Assembly (NCBI GenBank): GCA_004352715.1
Contig: SCFE01000023.1
Coordinates: 332,766-396,765 of the forward strand
Origin: Hofstenia miamia
Lineage: Eukaryota; Xenacoelomorpha; Acoela
DNA length: 64,000 nt
Direction: 5' to 3'
The position numbers and the translations under genes were made by a program. Under the pieces are notes generated by a model that was not told the origin of the DNA, did not search any database, and was given only the letters and a program-made list of their open reading frames with translations. Shown in pieces: positions 12,113 through 24,681 of the stretch (the stretch's first letter is position 1; every line of letters begins with the position of its first letter).

Positions 12113-12388
12113 AAATTGTTTGTTCTCTAAATGAAATCTTCTCTTACAAAAATTTCGTACAGTTATGTTTTTCTTGGCTGTAAACTATTTGTGAAATTAT
12201 AGATTTTCGAATTAAAATATTTTTTCTATGTTTATATTTTTCAAAGGAAGTCTCAGTGTTTACATTTTTATTTTTTTAAATTATTTTAAAATTTAGGATA
12301 TGTATCACAATAAATGGTTAAAATGAAGGTAATGTATAAACAGCCTTGCAATCAAAATTATATCTAGCATTAATTAACAGTGGGAATT
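12113..12388 (+). repeat. Dispersed repeat family B, copy 1
   Basis: This ~275-bp segment aligns in the same orientation with 21141-21405. Shared strings include TTACAAAAATTTCGTACAGT, GGCTGTAAACTATTTGTGAA and GTTTACATTTTTATTTTTTT. I see no coding capacity and no terminal repeats, so the element class is unknown. Confidence 0.85.
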
Positions 12389-13090
12389 CACAAAAAATTT
12401 CAGTTTATTTAAGATATTATTAGTTGTTTATATTATCATAGTTTAGGAATCTCACGTTTGCTATATCATACAATTCTACATTATTCAATTTCTTTGCTTT
12501 CAACTATATTTAAAGTATTTTTTAATTGTAATGTGAGTTACAACTAATTGCATTTTTTAAATTTAAAAGTCTTAATAAATATAGGTGTGAAAATGTTTTG
12601 TGCTGTAATTTTGAATTTGTGATATTGTTTAGGTTATATTATTATTCAAAGAACTATTCTTATAAGAATATCGTATCAACTAAATTAATGGACAGATTTC
12701 GTCTGAAATTTGCACCCTTAAGTAAATGTGCATATTCAAAATTTTGTAAATATTTATGTTTAGGAGTTTGTAGTACTGCTTTTTTATTTAGCAATACATT
12801 TGTTTAATTGTTAAATTACTATAAAAATAAAGATTAAATTTTCAAATGTCAATGGTCAAATGCATGGTATCTCATCTGTAATTGATAAAACAAGTTCAAA
12901 ACCAATTATCACTAAATTGTGAATTAATTATAAATTTTTATCAGTACTTGTTTGGTGCTAGTGTTATATTCGGTACTAAATATACAAATGTGTTTTCAGG
13001 AAATTGTAAGCTTCTTTCTTGTAAAATGTCGGTAAATTAAAGGAAAAATATTTCGTGGAAATAATTAGTTGGTTGGATGAATCTCCGGCT
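12389..13090. other. AT-rich stretch, no gene seen
   Basis: Nothing recognisable on either strand beyond a continuous A/T-rich bias. It may include flank of the repeat copy that ends at 12388. Confidence 0.5.
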
Positions 13091-13129
13091 TTGATTAATT
13101 GAGACAAGATTGGCTAATTCGAAGAATGT

Positions 13130-13300
13130 TTTTGAATTTACATTTCTTTAATAGTGGGCGAGCTAATTGCCCTATTGCGAGGCGTGCGCTGCTAATAGCT
13201 TTAAATCGCTCCCAGTAACCTCTGTACCTCATTTGATATCCAATCTGACAACTGATTATATCACTGGAAGATGCTCCAGCGCCCGCATGCAGCAATTTTC
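13130..13300. other. GC-richer non-coding island
   Basis: About 170 bp with noticeably higher GC, including GCGAGGCGTGCGCTGC and CCAGCGCCCGCATGCAG, inside otherwise AT-rich DNA. Short frames occur on both strands and none resembles a known protein. It could be a regulatory element or a small unrecognised exon. Confidence 0.25.
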
Positions 13301-16300
13301 ATTTTTTAATTATAAAAATTATAAGTGTTTGGAACTGCTTTCTTTACTGGAGAAACGGTGACCTGATTTCCTAAATGTAATATGTTTTTTGTTAACGTAT
13401 CAATAATGAATCATATAATTTCTGTTTAAAATACTATTTTGTCAGATGCACTAAAATTCACCAGGTAGATTCCTGCATTTATTGATTAAAACTTACACTT
13501 AGATTTGACACCTAGATTTCTTATTGAAATTTCCCGAAATGTATACCATTATATGAATATTTATAAAATTGCTAAAAATCGCAAAAAATTTTATTATGAA
13601 GTAGCTTTATAATTTTAGACTTTGTGTAAAAACCAGAAGTTTCAATTCGCACATAAAACGCTATAATAAAATAGAATAGTTCGAGAATCATTTTTTATGT
13701 ATTTTATACACGTCCAGAAAAATTTGAAAAATTTAAAATTTTTTAGAAATCGCTTCTAAAAAAATATAAAAACTGTAAAATAAGTTTAATGGACAAGATC
13801 ACCAACCCTAACCAAATCCAACCCAAATGTCATTGAACATGAGCAGTATATTTTAGTTAAATATTTGAGCTGTGGGTTTGTATATTCTGTATTATTATGC
13901 ATTGGAATTTAGTAATTTTCAATTTGAATAATGCGCCAGAATTTTATCCAATTATATTTTAAACAAAAAATTTTACCGAATTTTATTCTTTCCTGCATCG
14001 AACCTCGAACTATGATCAATTGAAGAGAGTATATCAAAGAATTTGAAATCTTACGTCATTAGGTTTTGGCTTTGGAATGAAAGACAGTTATTTAGCACAG
14101 TGGAATTATTCTAAAGCTCACTGACATTAATCCATTAATTATAGATGCGCTTAAATACATTAGTGATCATGTAACTATAAATTGCATTACTTAAAAAGAG
14201 TAATATAAAATATAATAACTAATATTTTCCAATTGAAAAATGTTTCCCTTTAGGACCTCTGAGTTGTAGAATTGCTAGAAATTCTGGAATTTATCGTGTG
14301 CTTTAGTGTTCGAGTACTATCTTTTTGCAGTTTGAGTGTGATATTTCAAAAAGCCTTTTATTATGTATACTTTCTGTTTAATGCCCACTTTGAAAATTTT
14401 GTTCAGCACCTCTTTAAATCATGGATAAGTTTACTTGCGTTGTGGATTAATGTGACTGAGAAACTGAAAGGCTCCTATTCACTTTTTTTAAAAAATTTAT
14501 TTTAAGTTTGATTTATAAATATTTTTATACATATAGATATCAAGTGCTGCATTTTCAATTAATTCAAAAAATTTGTTGCAGATATTGTAATTAATATTGA
14601 CACAAATTGGGTGTGAATGGATTTAATATTTCCAGAGAGAAGTACAGTAATGTTTTAGTAGTATTTTTTAATTAAATTATTTCTTGGATTTTCTTCTGAT
14701 TTATTGTTCTGAAAGGATAATGTCTGACCTAGCAAAATTTGGCACAAAATAATTAGATTCAATGTGGTAGTTTGTGCAGTGGTATGCTCCTTAGTCCATT
14801 ATATCCCAAACACACTATAAGGCTAATTATTTGGACTAGATTTGAGAACAATGGCAGACATATTATCTGCGTGCTTTATACAAGCTGTCTACTAAATTGG
14901 TTCCAAATGTATTAATACACGTGGCTGCAAATATTTGATCCCTTTTGAACGAGTGGGAGGTGTTGCCTAGCCTCTTTTATTGCCCTCCACTCTCCACCAA
15001 TTACAGTTTATGAGGGCGAACCTAATTTTGCTAAGTTTGTTTACTGCTACATTTCGGCTAAATTAGGCTAGACGTAATTGGGTGGTGCGTAAGCTGATAA
15101 CGATTAGGATTTTCTGCTATAATTTCATTAAATACGATGCTTGGATTAACTGTGTGAAAAACCTACCAGTATATTGACATGTCAGCAAAACCACTGATAT
15201 CTACGCACATATGGAAATTGACAGACATAATGGAGTCGCTTTACAATTACATTCCCACACATCTATTAAATTAGAAAATTTGTTTCGAGGATGTCTTTTC
15301 ATTTTTTTAGTTTAATCTAAACATTAAATCCAAAAATTTTTTTAAAAATTTTCTGGAAATTCTGCAAACAATAGTTTGTAACTTTAAGCAATATATCTTC
15401 CATTGGATACTTGTGTTTATTAAAAATTTAAGTTTTTTACTGAGATTATAACATCTCTTTAAGTTAAGTACACTGTAAAAAAAATTTTAAATGTGAGAAC
15501 AAATTTAATTTGCCGCACGTTCACGAAATTTACACTTTGTTTAATAATTAATTTTAATTAAAATTGAATATTAATCATGATTTAGTGGCTTCATTTAAAG
15601 TTTCTTATAAATATACTAGCAACTGCTAAATATTATTTTCATAGTTTTATTTTAATGTTTCATAGAAATTTAAGAAGTTTTCTCTTGAGCACGCATGTGA
15701 ACATATGGGTTTTATTTTCACTTTAGAATTTATCTCGTATCAATTTATCGTTAAATTTTCCAAAAAAAATTCAAGACTTGGCATTGTTTGTTTATCATTC
15801 CTTATTGTCAATCAATGTATGTAGCTGCTAAGTACTGTACTCGGTGTGATTTCGTATGTAACTCGGATGATTCGTTGTAACCAATTCAATTATTGGGTAT
15901 TGGTTGCCAAACGGTTGCTAGAATTCCACATTTATTTCGAGAATTATGGGTTACATAACATTGACTGGTGTCGATGTTGCCCTATGAACAATAACTCTTA
16001 AAAACAAAATGTGTGAATTTTTAATATTTTATAAAACGACGTGATAATATTTTTGTCAGTTGATCATTAGTTTTGGGTCGCCAAAGGCTTAATATTTTAT
16101 TTACAATATAGTTGTTTGATGTACTAATTCCTGACTTCAGTCCTGGGTGTGAAATACTATATTTATAATTCAGCATTCACTTCCCAAAGCACTTGTCACG
16201 TTTGTTTACAGATGGTGCCTGATTTTTATTGTCTATTTGCTTATGTTTTGCCTAGACTAATAGGCCTATTTAAATTTGATCTATGTGATAAATTATTCAT

Positions 16301-16998
16301 GTTAAAGCACTCAATGCTCGGCTCACCAATTTTCCTAAGGTTGCGGCCGGTGGCACTTGCGCCGTCTATTTGTTTGTGCATTTGTAAACTGTTTAATTTC
16401 TGTTTGTTGCATTAAGCGTTCGATATTTTGAGATAGACTTCAATTCCATGAATTATTGCTGTTAATAGGTTTCCACGTGCATGCCCTATAACAAATCCTG
16501 TTTGTTATTATGGAATATTTTAATAAAAATATTTTTGAAAATTAATTCTCACGTTATTTGAGTTAGCAAATCTGCTCTTCGCTTGTAAATATTTGATAGA
16601 TTTTTATCATGTGTTATAACTTTTGCCAAGTATATACCGTGAATATAGTTGTTTATCTTATAATAGATATGGTTATCAGAAAAATTTGAAATAGGTTTAG
16701 CCATTTATCGGATCGTATTTATAAATTCAGATGAGTTACCACTTATTAATGGAGTAATTATTTAAGCATATTTACAAATATTTTCCCATTATATTTTTAC
16801 AAGTCATTTTTTTGAAAAAAAACAAAATCCCATCCCTTTATGTTTCAAATTATTTCAGAAGCCATTTTTACACTCTCGGATTTTATCGTGCTACAATTTT
16901 ATTGGCGATGCAGTTCCTTACATCCTGTAAGCGCTCGTCAATTTGCAGTAATTCTATCAGTTAAGATCTTTATAATTATTGAGTAAACACACCTTTGC
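13301..16998. other. AT-rich stretch with one small GC-richer patch
   Basis: No gene recognised. A patch near 14930-15110 is less AT-rich and contains TGTTTAC (forkhead-like) and GATAACGATTAG (GATA/homeodomain-like) strings. These are only suggestive, because such short motifs are common by chance in AT-rich DNA. Confidence 0.5.
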
Positions 16999-17088
16999 GA
17001 TGTTAAGCATTCATGTTACCTGCATCTCAATCGCAGGCTTTAGGATATCAAGCATGCATGTGAACTGCATCTCAATTGCAGGTATAGA
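16999..17088. repeat. Diverged 45-bp tandem duplication
   Basis: Two adjacent 45-bp units, 16999-17043 and 17044-17088, share the string TGCATCTCAATYGCAGG and a similar upstream GAT.T.AAGCAT.CATGT. The divergence suggests an old duplication. Confidence 0.8.
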
Positions 17089-20049
17089 AGAAAGTGTTGT
17101 AATTTATGTAGTTTAATAAATAGATCAAAAGTGATTTACACGCTGTCACTTAGCAGAAACATTCAAACTGATCATTCGATTCCAGCGGAGATTTGGGCAT
17201 GAAATTGTGCCAAAACAAGGCAATTATAAAAATATTTATTTGCAGATATTTTAATTTTAAGTTTTTGCAGGCCTTCTTATTGGTGCACTATTATTCGAAC
17301 TGTTCTTTTAATTTACCGGCCTACTGTAATGTATTTATTTTCGATTTTGGTAAATTTATTTGATTTTATTACGTTATTTATTTTAGTCCCGTTTTAGAAA
17401 TCCTTCTAGCTAAAATAGGTTTTTTTTCCAATATTGCCTACAATCTAATAAATTAATTAAAATTATGCAAATATTGTTATTAATGATCAGAAATTTATAA
17501 ACGTTATATAATCTTTTCTTGATTTCATATTTGATTCCATTTGAAGGTGCATAAAAAATTCATTTATATGTAAATGAAAATGAATACTTAAAATCTAATG
17601 TTATGTATGAGCGCTTTAGTTGTGCTTATTTAAATAATTCCTATTTTTAATTTAAATTATATAATTGTGATTATTTATCATTTTGTAAAACATTTTTAAA
17701 ATTTCAAAATATATTTAACAATAGTTCGACAGTTTCATGAATAGCATCGACACGTTAACGATCACGCGACTTGATCACCACTGACATCTCCCCTCCGTCA
17801 GAAAATTCTGCAAATGCCCTAAGCCTTACTTAAGAGACCAGCAGAAGAAAAGATTAGATTTTATTCAATAATTCATTAGGCTTGCTTTATTGGAATTAGA
17901 CTCTATTAACCCAAAAACGATATTTTCCAATGTGAAATGTACATGACTAACAAGGATCGATTTCTTGATTTTTAGATTAAGATTCAGAATTTAAAAATAT
18001 TTGAACCACTCATAAAGCAATTTAAATTATTTTTTAATAAATTTTGAAACATTATGCTAAATTTTAGGCATCTATACATTATCTATTTTTTGAAAACAAA
18101 TAGTTTGTTGTGTAACTTAAACTTGGTCTAGAATTAAAGAAGATATTTTAAAATCCCAGGTGAAATTAATAAATGGTGTCAACTGAAATAATATATTTTA
18201 ATATTTAGAAAAAAAAACTGTGAAATCAAGTGTTCGAACAATCCTGCTAAACGAAGTTTATGAAAAATAAAAATTATTGAAAAAAACATTTACTGTTTCA
18301 TTAACACTAAATACTGGCATGTAGTGTGAAAACAGACGATGATATTCATTTCAGCAAAAAAAGTATTATAAGATATTATTTCACCACTGTCATCATTGTA
18401 TTTTTAAACTTGAATTTTAATATTTTCATTTAATAAATAAATTGTGTATATTTTAACTTTTTACATTATTTTACTAAGGAATAATTTTTATAATTTATGG
18501 ACGCTGATATTAGTTTATGGTATGCTTTTGAGGTCTTAATTTATGGTGGCTGATGCTGTCTCAACGAAAGTCGTAAATTAATTAATCTGCCTTGCGCTAA
18601 TATTACACTTAATGAATGGGCAGGGTTTCTGCATACGTTCAATTCTCTGGAGAGCGCAAGGGCTGCGATTATCTATTCATGTTAATCTCTAAGTTTTGAA
18701 TAAAATATACCACATACATGTAGGCGAATATTTGCTACAACGAAATTTATACACAGAAATGCCCATTTCTGACTAGTATCGGAAAAATATGCATCAGATA
18801 TATTTTATATTTTAAAATAAAAGTTCTGCAAAATATTTATTTAACGATGATTAACATATATGCATTTTTCTTGCATCAGTTATTTTTTATTTGTATATTT
18901 GTTGTGAATTAATGATTTTAATAAAAAAAGGTTTGTACCACGTACTCCAAAACTATTGTTCTTTTTGAAATAACCAGTACTAGCATATTGCGAATAACAT
19001 AGTCGCATGTTAAGTACTTCTAGTCAGAATTTTCTACCTTATGCTCTGATGTTTTATGGCAATTTTTTTAATATCAGATACCCAACTTTTTTATTTTTGC
19101 CAATAATATCTGTGTCTGTTATTAATTCATAATGCAGGATAGCACGGTTACTATATATTTGTTTTGTCATGTATTTCTCGTAAATTGTGTTACATAGTTT
19201 AGAGGAACCTACATTTAAATTTGATCATACAATAAAAGATCTGAAATTATATTTGGAATCCCGCATGACATAAAAATTTTTCAATTCAGGCAAAATCGAA
19301 AATATCAAAATTGTGAATTTGGTCAAAATTTCTAGGCTGCTGCAAAACCAATTTTGTCTTTTCCCAATATGTTCATTGGAATATTGAGTTATAAAAAGCT
19401 ATTATTTTTTGCTAAAAAGTTTGCTGTTTAAATAATTTTTTAGAGTTGTCCTTCTTCGGTATTAATGCTTTTTCAATCTGTATCTGTGTCACCTCGAATA
19501 AATTCCATAATTTTCATTTAGATATGCATAGTTTCATCGAGAGTAACACTGCGCCCTACCTAAATACTATGATTGGAAGCATGCTTTAAACAGATATTGA
19601 AAAAAATCATTCTTTCGTCTTAAACATTAAAAACCATTTTCCAACATGGGTAATGTGGACATGTGGACATGTTGACAAAAATGCTGGCTTGCAGAGATTA
19701 CATTTTGACGAGCATATCTATTAAACCTATGATCTAAGACTATTGTTCAAAAGCTGTCTAAATTTCCTTAAACCTTCGGTTTAAATTAAGTCTAAATGTA
19801 TTTAATACAGCACAGTACACAATTGTTTATTAAGTACTTGTAAATTTTTTATTTGTGGGCTTCGTTAGTGTTCTGCTCATGTTTTGGTCGTTATTAGACC
19901 AGATTGTTATCAATAAATTAGTTATAATAGTTAATACATGTTTAATAAAAAAAGTTTGCTATAAACGTGGACCACTGTACAGTGGCTGCCATATTATTTG
20001 CAGCAAGGTGATATTTCACTATTGTGATTTTAATTCAATGTGTAATTTT
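17089..20049. other. AT-rich stretch, no gene seen
   Basis: No frame of interest. A slightly GC-richer patch near 18530-18680 is the only compositional feature. A short GTGGACAT repeat occurs near 19658-19672. Confidence 0.5.
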
Positions 20050-20090
20050 GATTTTCTAAATGTATTAATTTGCATATTAAAATCATCGAA
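20050..20090 (+). repeat. 41-bp segment shared with 57660-57700
   Basis: The two segments match without gaps at about 37 of 41 positions, including a central TATTAATTTGCATATTAA. This copy lies directly upstream of the piggyBac remnant. The other lies inside the terminal-repeat element at 57556-57921. Confidence 0.65.
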
Positions 20091-20283
20091 AATTGCAAAG
20101 GGGAGGTCCAAAAATCGTGTTCCCACCCAGCAGCATACGATTATTCGATGTTGTCATTGGCCAATTGCACACAGATCTCAAGGACGATGTAAAAATCAAT
20201 TGTGTACTTCAAAACCAAAAACTGGATGTGAGAAATGCAAAGACAAAAACTGCTTTAAGGTTTTTCATTATATTATCGATTAG
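20091..20283 (+). pseudogene. piggyBac-type transposase C-terminal cysteine-rich remnant
   Basis: The plus-strand frame ending in TAG at 20281-20283 reads GRSKNRVPTQQHT, then HWPIAHRSQGRCKNQLC, then GCEKCKDKNCFKVFHYIID. The order is a GR.....P....H segment, a GRC...C knuckle, a C..C pair and a CF..(Y/F)H terminus. This is the cysteine-rich end of piggyBac (PGBD) transposases, which binds zinc and recognises element ends. The catalytic RNase-H-like core is absent: upstream of about 20090 the frame has no piggyBac resemblance. It is therefore a fragment, possibly captured in a larger repeat. Recognition rests on the Cys/His pattern. Confidence 0.65.
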
Positions 20284-21094
20284 GTTTATCAATGTATTGT
20301 AAGTATTTATGGAAATTAGTTTGTACTAAATATAGACAAATCTTCAAATATGCCGAAGATCTATATATAAGACAAACTTGTAACGTTTGTGCTATTCAAT
20401 ATTTTTGCACAAAAAATTGCATCAATTCTCATGTAACATATTTTAAAAAACCACATTTATTGTATAGTAGTTAAAGATTATTTTTCGGCAGCTTAAGGTT
20501 AAGAACGAATGCGCAAACAGGGATGTTCAAAAAAGATATTTTAATTATTCCATAATAGATAGAGAGAAACCCTACCAATTTATCGTTCTTACGTATCTGT
20601 TATGTAACGTATAGTGTAAATAAATTTTCCAAATTTTCCTCGGTATTTTCCACTGCTATTTAGTTCTTGTATTTTTAAATACATGTAAATAGCGAAATTG
20701 GTGTTGTTTTATTAATTCTCATTGAAATGTAGAAAGTTTGGTATCATAATAAAGAATTCTGCAGCTATTATTAAAGTATTATTCTAGTAGAACCATAATA
20801 TTTATTAGAGTGTTACGGGAATTTATAATTCCATAAGAGTTAATCGTCTGGATATTACAACGCGTGGTTCATAAATATTTGTGTTTTTGTGCTCAATTCA
20901 AATTTACTCGACCGGCAGAAACACTTGCAAATATATTTACTACCTACTTATAGGCTTCAGCAGAATAACACTCCCATTTTCCAAGATTGCTTTTCACTGA
21001 TATTTTCCAAGATTTGTATTGCCGACCGTGTTATTTAATCTTTGCAGTCTTCTCAGACGCTTTTGGCGTCGACTTTAAAATTATACATATTTAC

Positions 21095-21098
<4 letters not shown>
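20284..21098. other. AT-rich stretch, no gene seen
   Basis: Short open frames only. The one at 20292-20474 contains several cysteines (CNVCAIQYFCTKNC) but has no recognisable domain. Confidence 0.5.
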
Positions 21099-21133
<35 letters not shown>

Positions 21134-21137
21134 TATA
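21099..21137. repeat. (TA)n microsatellite
   Basis: Nearly pure AT dinucleotides over about 39 bp with one interruption, abutting dispersed repeat family B copy 2. Confidence 0.95.
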
Positions 21138-21140
21138 TTC

Positions 21141-21405
21141 AAATTGTTTATTTTCTAAATGAAATATTCCCTTACAAAAATTTCGTACAGTTATATTAGT
21201 TTTATTGGCTGTAAACTATTTGTGAAATATTAGATTTTCGAATTAAAATTTTTTCTAGTTTATATTTTTCAAAAAAAGTATAATTGTTTACATTTTTATT
21301 TTTTTAGAGTATTTAAAATTTAGGATGTGTGAGATTATAAAATGTGAAAATGAAGATAATTTTTGCAATCTAAAGTATATCTAGCATAATTTAATTGTGG
21401 GAATT
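21141..21405 (+). repeat. Dispersed repeat family B, copy 2
   Basis: Aligns with 12113-12388 with scattered substitutions and small indels. It is bounded by AT microsatellite on the left and by a short TATATATA run on the right, immediately before family A copy 1. This suggests nested insertion or truncation. Confidence 0.85.
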
Positions 21406-21415
21406 ATATATATAT

Positions 21416-21749
21416 GGGTTTGGAATATCCTTTGCACATATCAAGAAACATTCAAAATTTGTTGTTGCCTCCATGGGCTCAAAACCTTATAAATAGTTTA
21501 ACACTAAATATAGAGAGCATTTAAATCTTTTTCAAAAATTCGAAATTTTCAAAGAAAACGTGTTAACTTTTCAACAACTTCTGCCACAGCAATAATCCTT
21601 TATAGAAATTTTCAACATTCCATTAAAGTATATTCCCCAAAAGATCTACACATTACCCAAGATTTTCAAATTTGGAAATAGGCTTGGAAAATTTTTTTTG
21701 TAAATGTGGAAAAACGGTTTGTCCTTTAGAAAGGCTGTTTAAGGTTAAA
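21416..21749 (+). repeat. Dispersed repeat family A, copy 1
   Basis: A ~334-bp unit begins GGGTTTGGAATATC, has a central AAATTCGAAATTTTCAAAGA and ends TTTAAGGTTAA. It aligns end to end with 22822-23146 in the same orientation and with 54776-55134 in the opposite orientation. There is no long open frame and no obvious terminal inverted repeat. The class is unknown. Confidence 0.88.
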
Positions 21750-22821
21750 TGACCCGGGCCAAACTTGGACATGATTTGTCATCCAAAACCCATCTCTGGC
21801 TCAGGGATATGCCTTTTTTAAAAATCTGATACAGTCCTTTTCTTGGGATTTCAGGCTCACTGCAGCACTTATTTGGCATTTGATGACAATTTTTTTGTGC
21901 TAATCAATAGTTTAAAAAATCAGTTCAAAATATATTTGAAAAAATTTTATTACTATAAAAATCATACATTGGCACAATGATTTTTATTCACAATTTTAGT
22001 ATATGACATTCCTTAATTAACCATTTAATATCATAAGCACATTCAAAGCATGGTAACAGCTAATGCAAAAGAGTGTATAGAATCACAATAAAATCGAGTC
22101 CATTATTTTAGGTGTATAGATTTGAATTTTGAATTTCAGTAAGTCCAGCATTTCAAGCCACTTCTGGTGCAAAAAATTGAATGGCGGAATTGATGTGGAG
22201 TACAGTACTGAAAATATTAATTATTTCGAGGAACGTGAAGAGGAGCAATGAAAGACTACAAAAACATTCGCAAAGTATGATCGTAGTTGTTAGTGTGTGG
22301 CTACGACTAAACGGCAATCCGGATCAGTATGAAAATTTTATGGGATCTAAAGTTGACCAATGCTTTTCTCGAAATTTCTTTATAAAGGTCCATACACTAC
22401 TTTTTGAGAAATCCTTCTGACCAATAGACCACCAGCCAAAAACAATGCATTCTTCGCGGGGGTAACAAGAAACAATTGTAATGCAGCTTCTATGCATTGT
22501 TAGCTGGTTACTGATTGTGCTTGGGATTAAGAAAATGTTAGAAGGCTGAAAATAATACAGAAAATAGTGCTGATTTATAGCAATTGTTGATCTATTTCAG
22601 CTTATATGAAAGAAGATATTGAAGAAGTTAACTAGATAATTCAAAAAGTGAGTACATCTGCTCGTAGTATATCTCAGCGGTTGAATCTTTCAGCTATTAA
22701 AGAATAATATTGACGAATATATTGATCTTGAAAACTTTATATGCACATTGAGGTATCAGAGTCAACAACATCAACGAAGGGAAGATGCCCTCGCTCTGCA
22801 TCCTCTACTTTGCGCCTTAAT
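21750..22821. other. Non-genic stretch between repeat copies
   Basis: Short frames near 22181-22420 are interrupted in all frames. I do not recognise a protein. Sequence around 21750-21870 may be additional repeat flank. Confidence 0.45.
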
Positions 22822-23146
22822 GGGTTAGGAATATCTTTGCCCACATCAAGAAATTCACAGTTCTTCATTGTTTCAATGACTCAAAACTTTATCAATACAT
22901 GAACATTAGGCTTTGTGAAAATTTAAATCTTCTTCAAAAATTCGAAATTTTCAAAGAAAAATTGTTAATCTTTTCAAAACTTCAGCAATACGCTTTAACG
23001 GAAATTTTCAACATTGCGTTAAAGCATGTTTCCCAGTAGACCTGTCCATGCTTTTTCAAATTTGATAATAGTCTTGGTGAAATTCGTTGTAAATGTGAAA
23101 AAAATGGTTTGTCCTTTATAATGGACGCTATGCAGTTTAAGGTTAA
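22822..23146 (+). repeat. Dispersed repeat family A, copy 2
   Basis: Same unit as 21416-21749. Shared strings include AAAAATTCGAAATTTTCAAA, GAAATTTTCAACATT and the terminal CAGTTTAAGGTTAA. The copy is about as diverged from copy 1 as from copy 3, so the family is old or has subfamilies. Confidence 0.88.
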
Positions 23147-23532
23147 AGCAAGAATCATAAATACAAATCTGTAGATTTACCAAAATTTTGATATATGCAA
23201 ATTTTATGCAATACTTTCTTTTCCAGCCTTTATTATTGCTTTGAATAGCCGAAATAATTTTAAAAAAATCATGGGTCATAAAAAGCATGTTTTCTTACAC
23301 TAAAAATGTCGTATATTATATGTTAATTTTCACTTAGGAAACGAGGCAAAACATTTCATATTGAGAATTATATCTCAAATAGCATTTCAAATTGTATTCT
23401 CATGATATTATTAGTTTGTTTCAAATATGAATCAGAAGAATATTAGTCTTAAAAAGTTTTGAAAGCACAGTTGGCTACAATTGTTTCGTAATCTAAAAGT
23501 AGTGTCGTATTATATTCAGCTCTATTATAAAT

Positions 23533-24020
23533 CAGGGGCGGATACAGAACAATTTTTGAGGGGAGGCCCAATGTAGAATAAAATGCTAAGTGCATAATTG
23601 GGTTCTAGGAAGGGCACAAAATATTGAAATTTCAATTTTTTAAATTTATCACTGTGCACGGACTTCACTACCATCTACTGACTCAACAAATGCAAATATA
23701 GAATTTGTGCAATTTTTCAAGACTCAGCACCATTTTTCACATTTCAAATTATGCTTTAACAATGGCATGTTGTGTTTTAGGAGATTTTTGCATTATGCAA
23801 TGCAAAATTTACAAATTTTTCTTGCATTTTCAAAGGCATAAGATTAAGTAAAATAGAAATACAAGATCTTTAAAAAACATAAGGAACTGTTCCTAGTCAC
23901 TCAATTGGTCGGTACTAAGGAATTTTCGTTTGTACTTGTTATTGCACAATTTTAATGAATTTTTATTATTTTAGAGGGGGGGGGGGGCGGCCCCTCGGTC
24001 CTCTTCCGTATCCGCCCGTA
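23533..24020. mobile_element. 488-bp hAT-type MITE, perfect 8-bp target duplication
   Basis: The left end is CAGGGGCGGATAC and the right end, reverse-complemented, is TACGGGCGGATAC. The flanking octamer TTATAAAT is identical on both sides (23525-23532 and 24021-24028). The interior is non-coding and contains a run of 12 or more Gs just inside the right end. An 8-bp duplication with a CAGGG-type terminus is diagnostic of hAT-mobilised elements. Confidence 0.92.
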
Positions 24021-24681
24021 TTATAAATGGTTTATTGTATGTATGGTTTATACATACGTCCAGCGACTGATAATAAAAACATTTGTTTTATATTCTTGTG
24101 CAGAATTTTGGCTGAAACGCATACAGTAGCAAACATTGCATTATCATCAACTTAATCAAGATTAATACCCGTAAACAAAACACAAGTTTTGCTCCTTATT
24201 CGATAGAAAGTTGTTTACAAATGTACAATAAAATGAATGAATCACAAAATTGTCCACCAAACAATTTAAAAAAGTATTGCAAAAAACATATTTTTACAAC
24301 ATCTTTAAAATTACGTCATTTTTAAGTATGTCAGCACTGTTTAAAAAACATTTATATTAAAATTTTGAAAGTGCTGCCTACTTGAATACATAAATTTATT
24401 TCATTTTATTCATTGAAATTTAATGATAGGTTAGGACCGCGACAACTGTTGAATATTGACATTCGCGCTCTGTAGCAAGATTTGATCGCTCGAGCAAAGG
24501 TTGCGCCTATAAAGCAAACAAAGATCGCACTGCAATTTTGACTTTCAACAAAGTCTACAATTAGAGATGCTACCTTAGCAGCTAACAATTAAAGCAATTC
24601 TTTTAAAATAATCATAAAACAAATGATTCTATATTTCATTGAGAATCACCAAAAAATATATCCTAGATGTACCTCATCTTA
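24021..24681. other. Non-genic stretch between MITEs
   Basis: No gene seen. A patch near 24420-24590 is less AT-rich and has a 60-codon frame of random appearance. Confidence 0.45.

Noticed and set aside
22181-22420. 79-codon plus-strand frame with neighbouring open pieces
   Set aside because: Different frames give short open pieces with no consistent protein signature. Possibly decayed coding, but not supportable.
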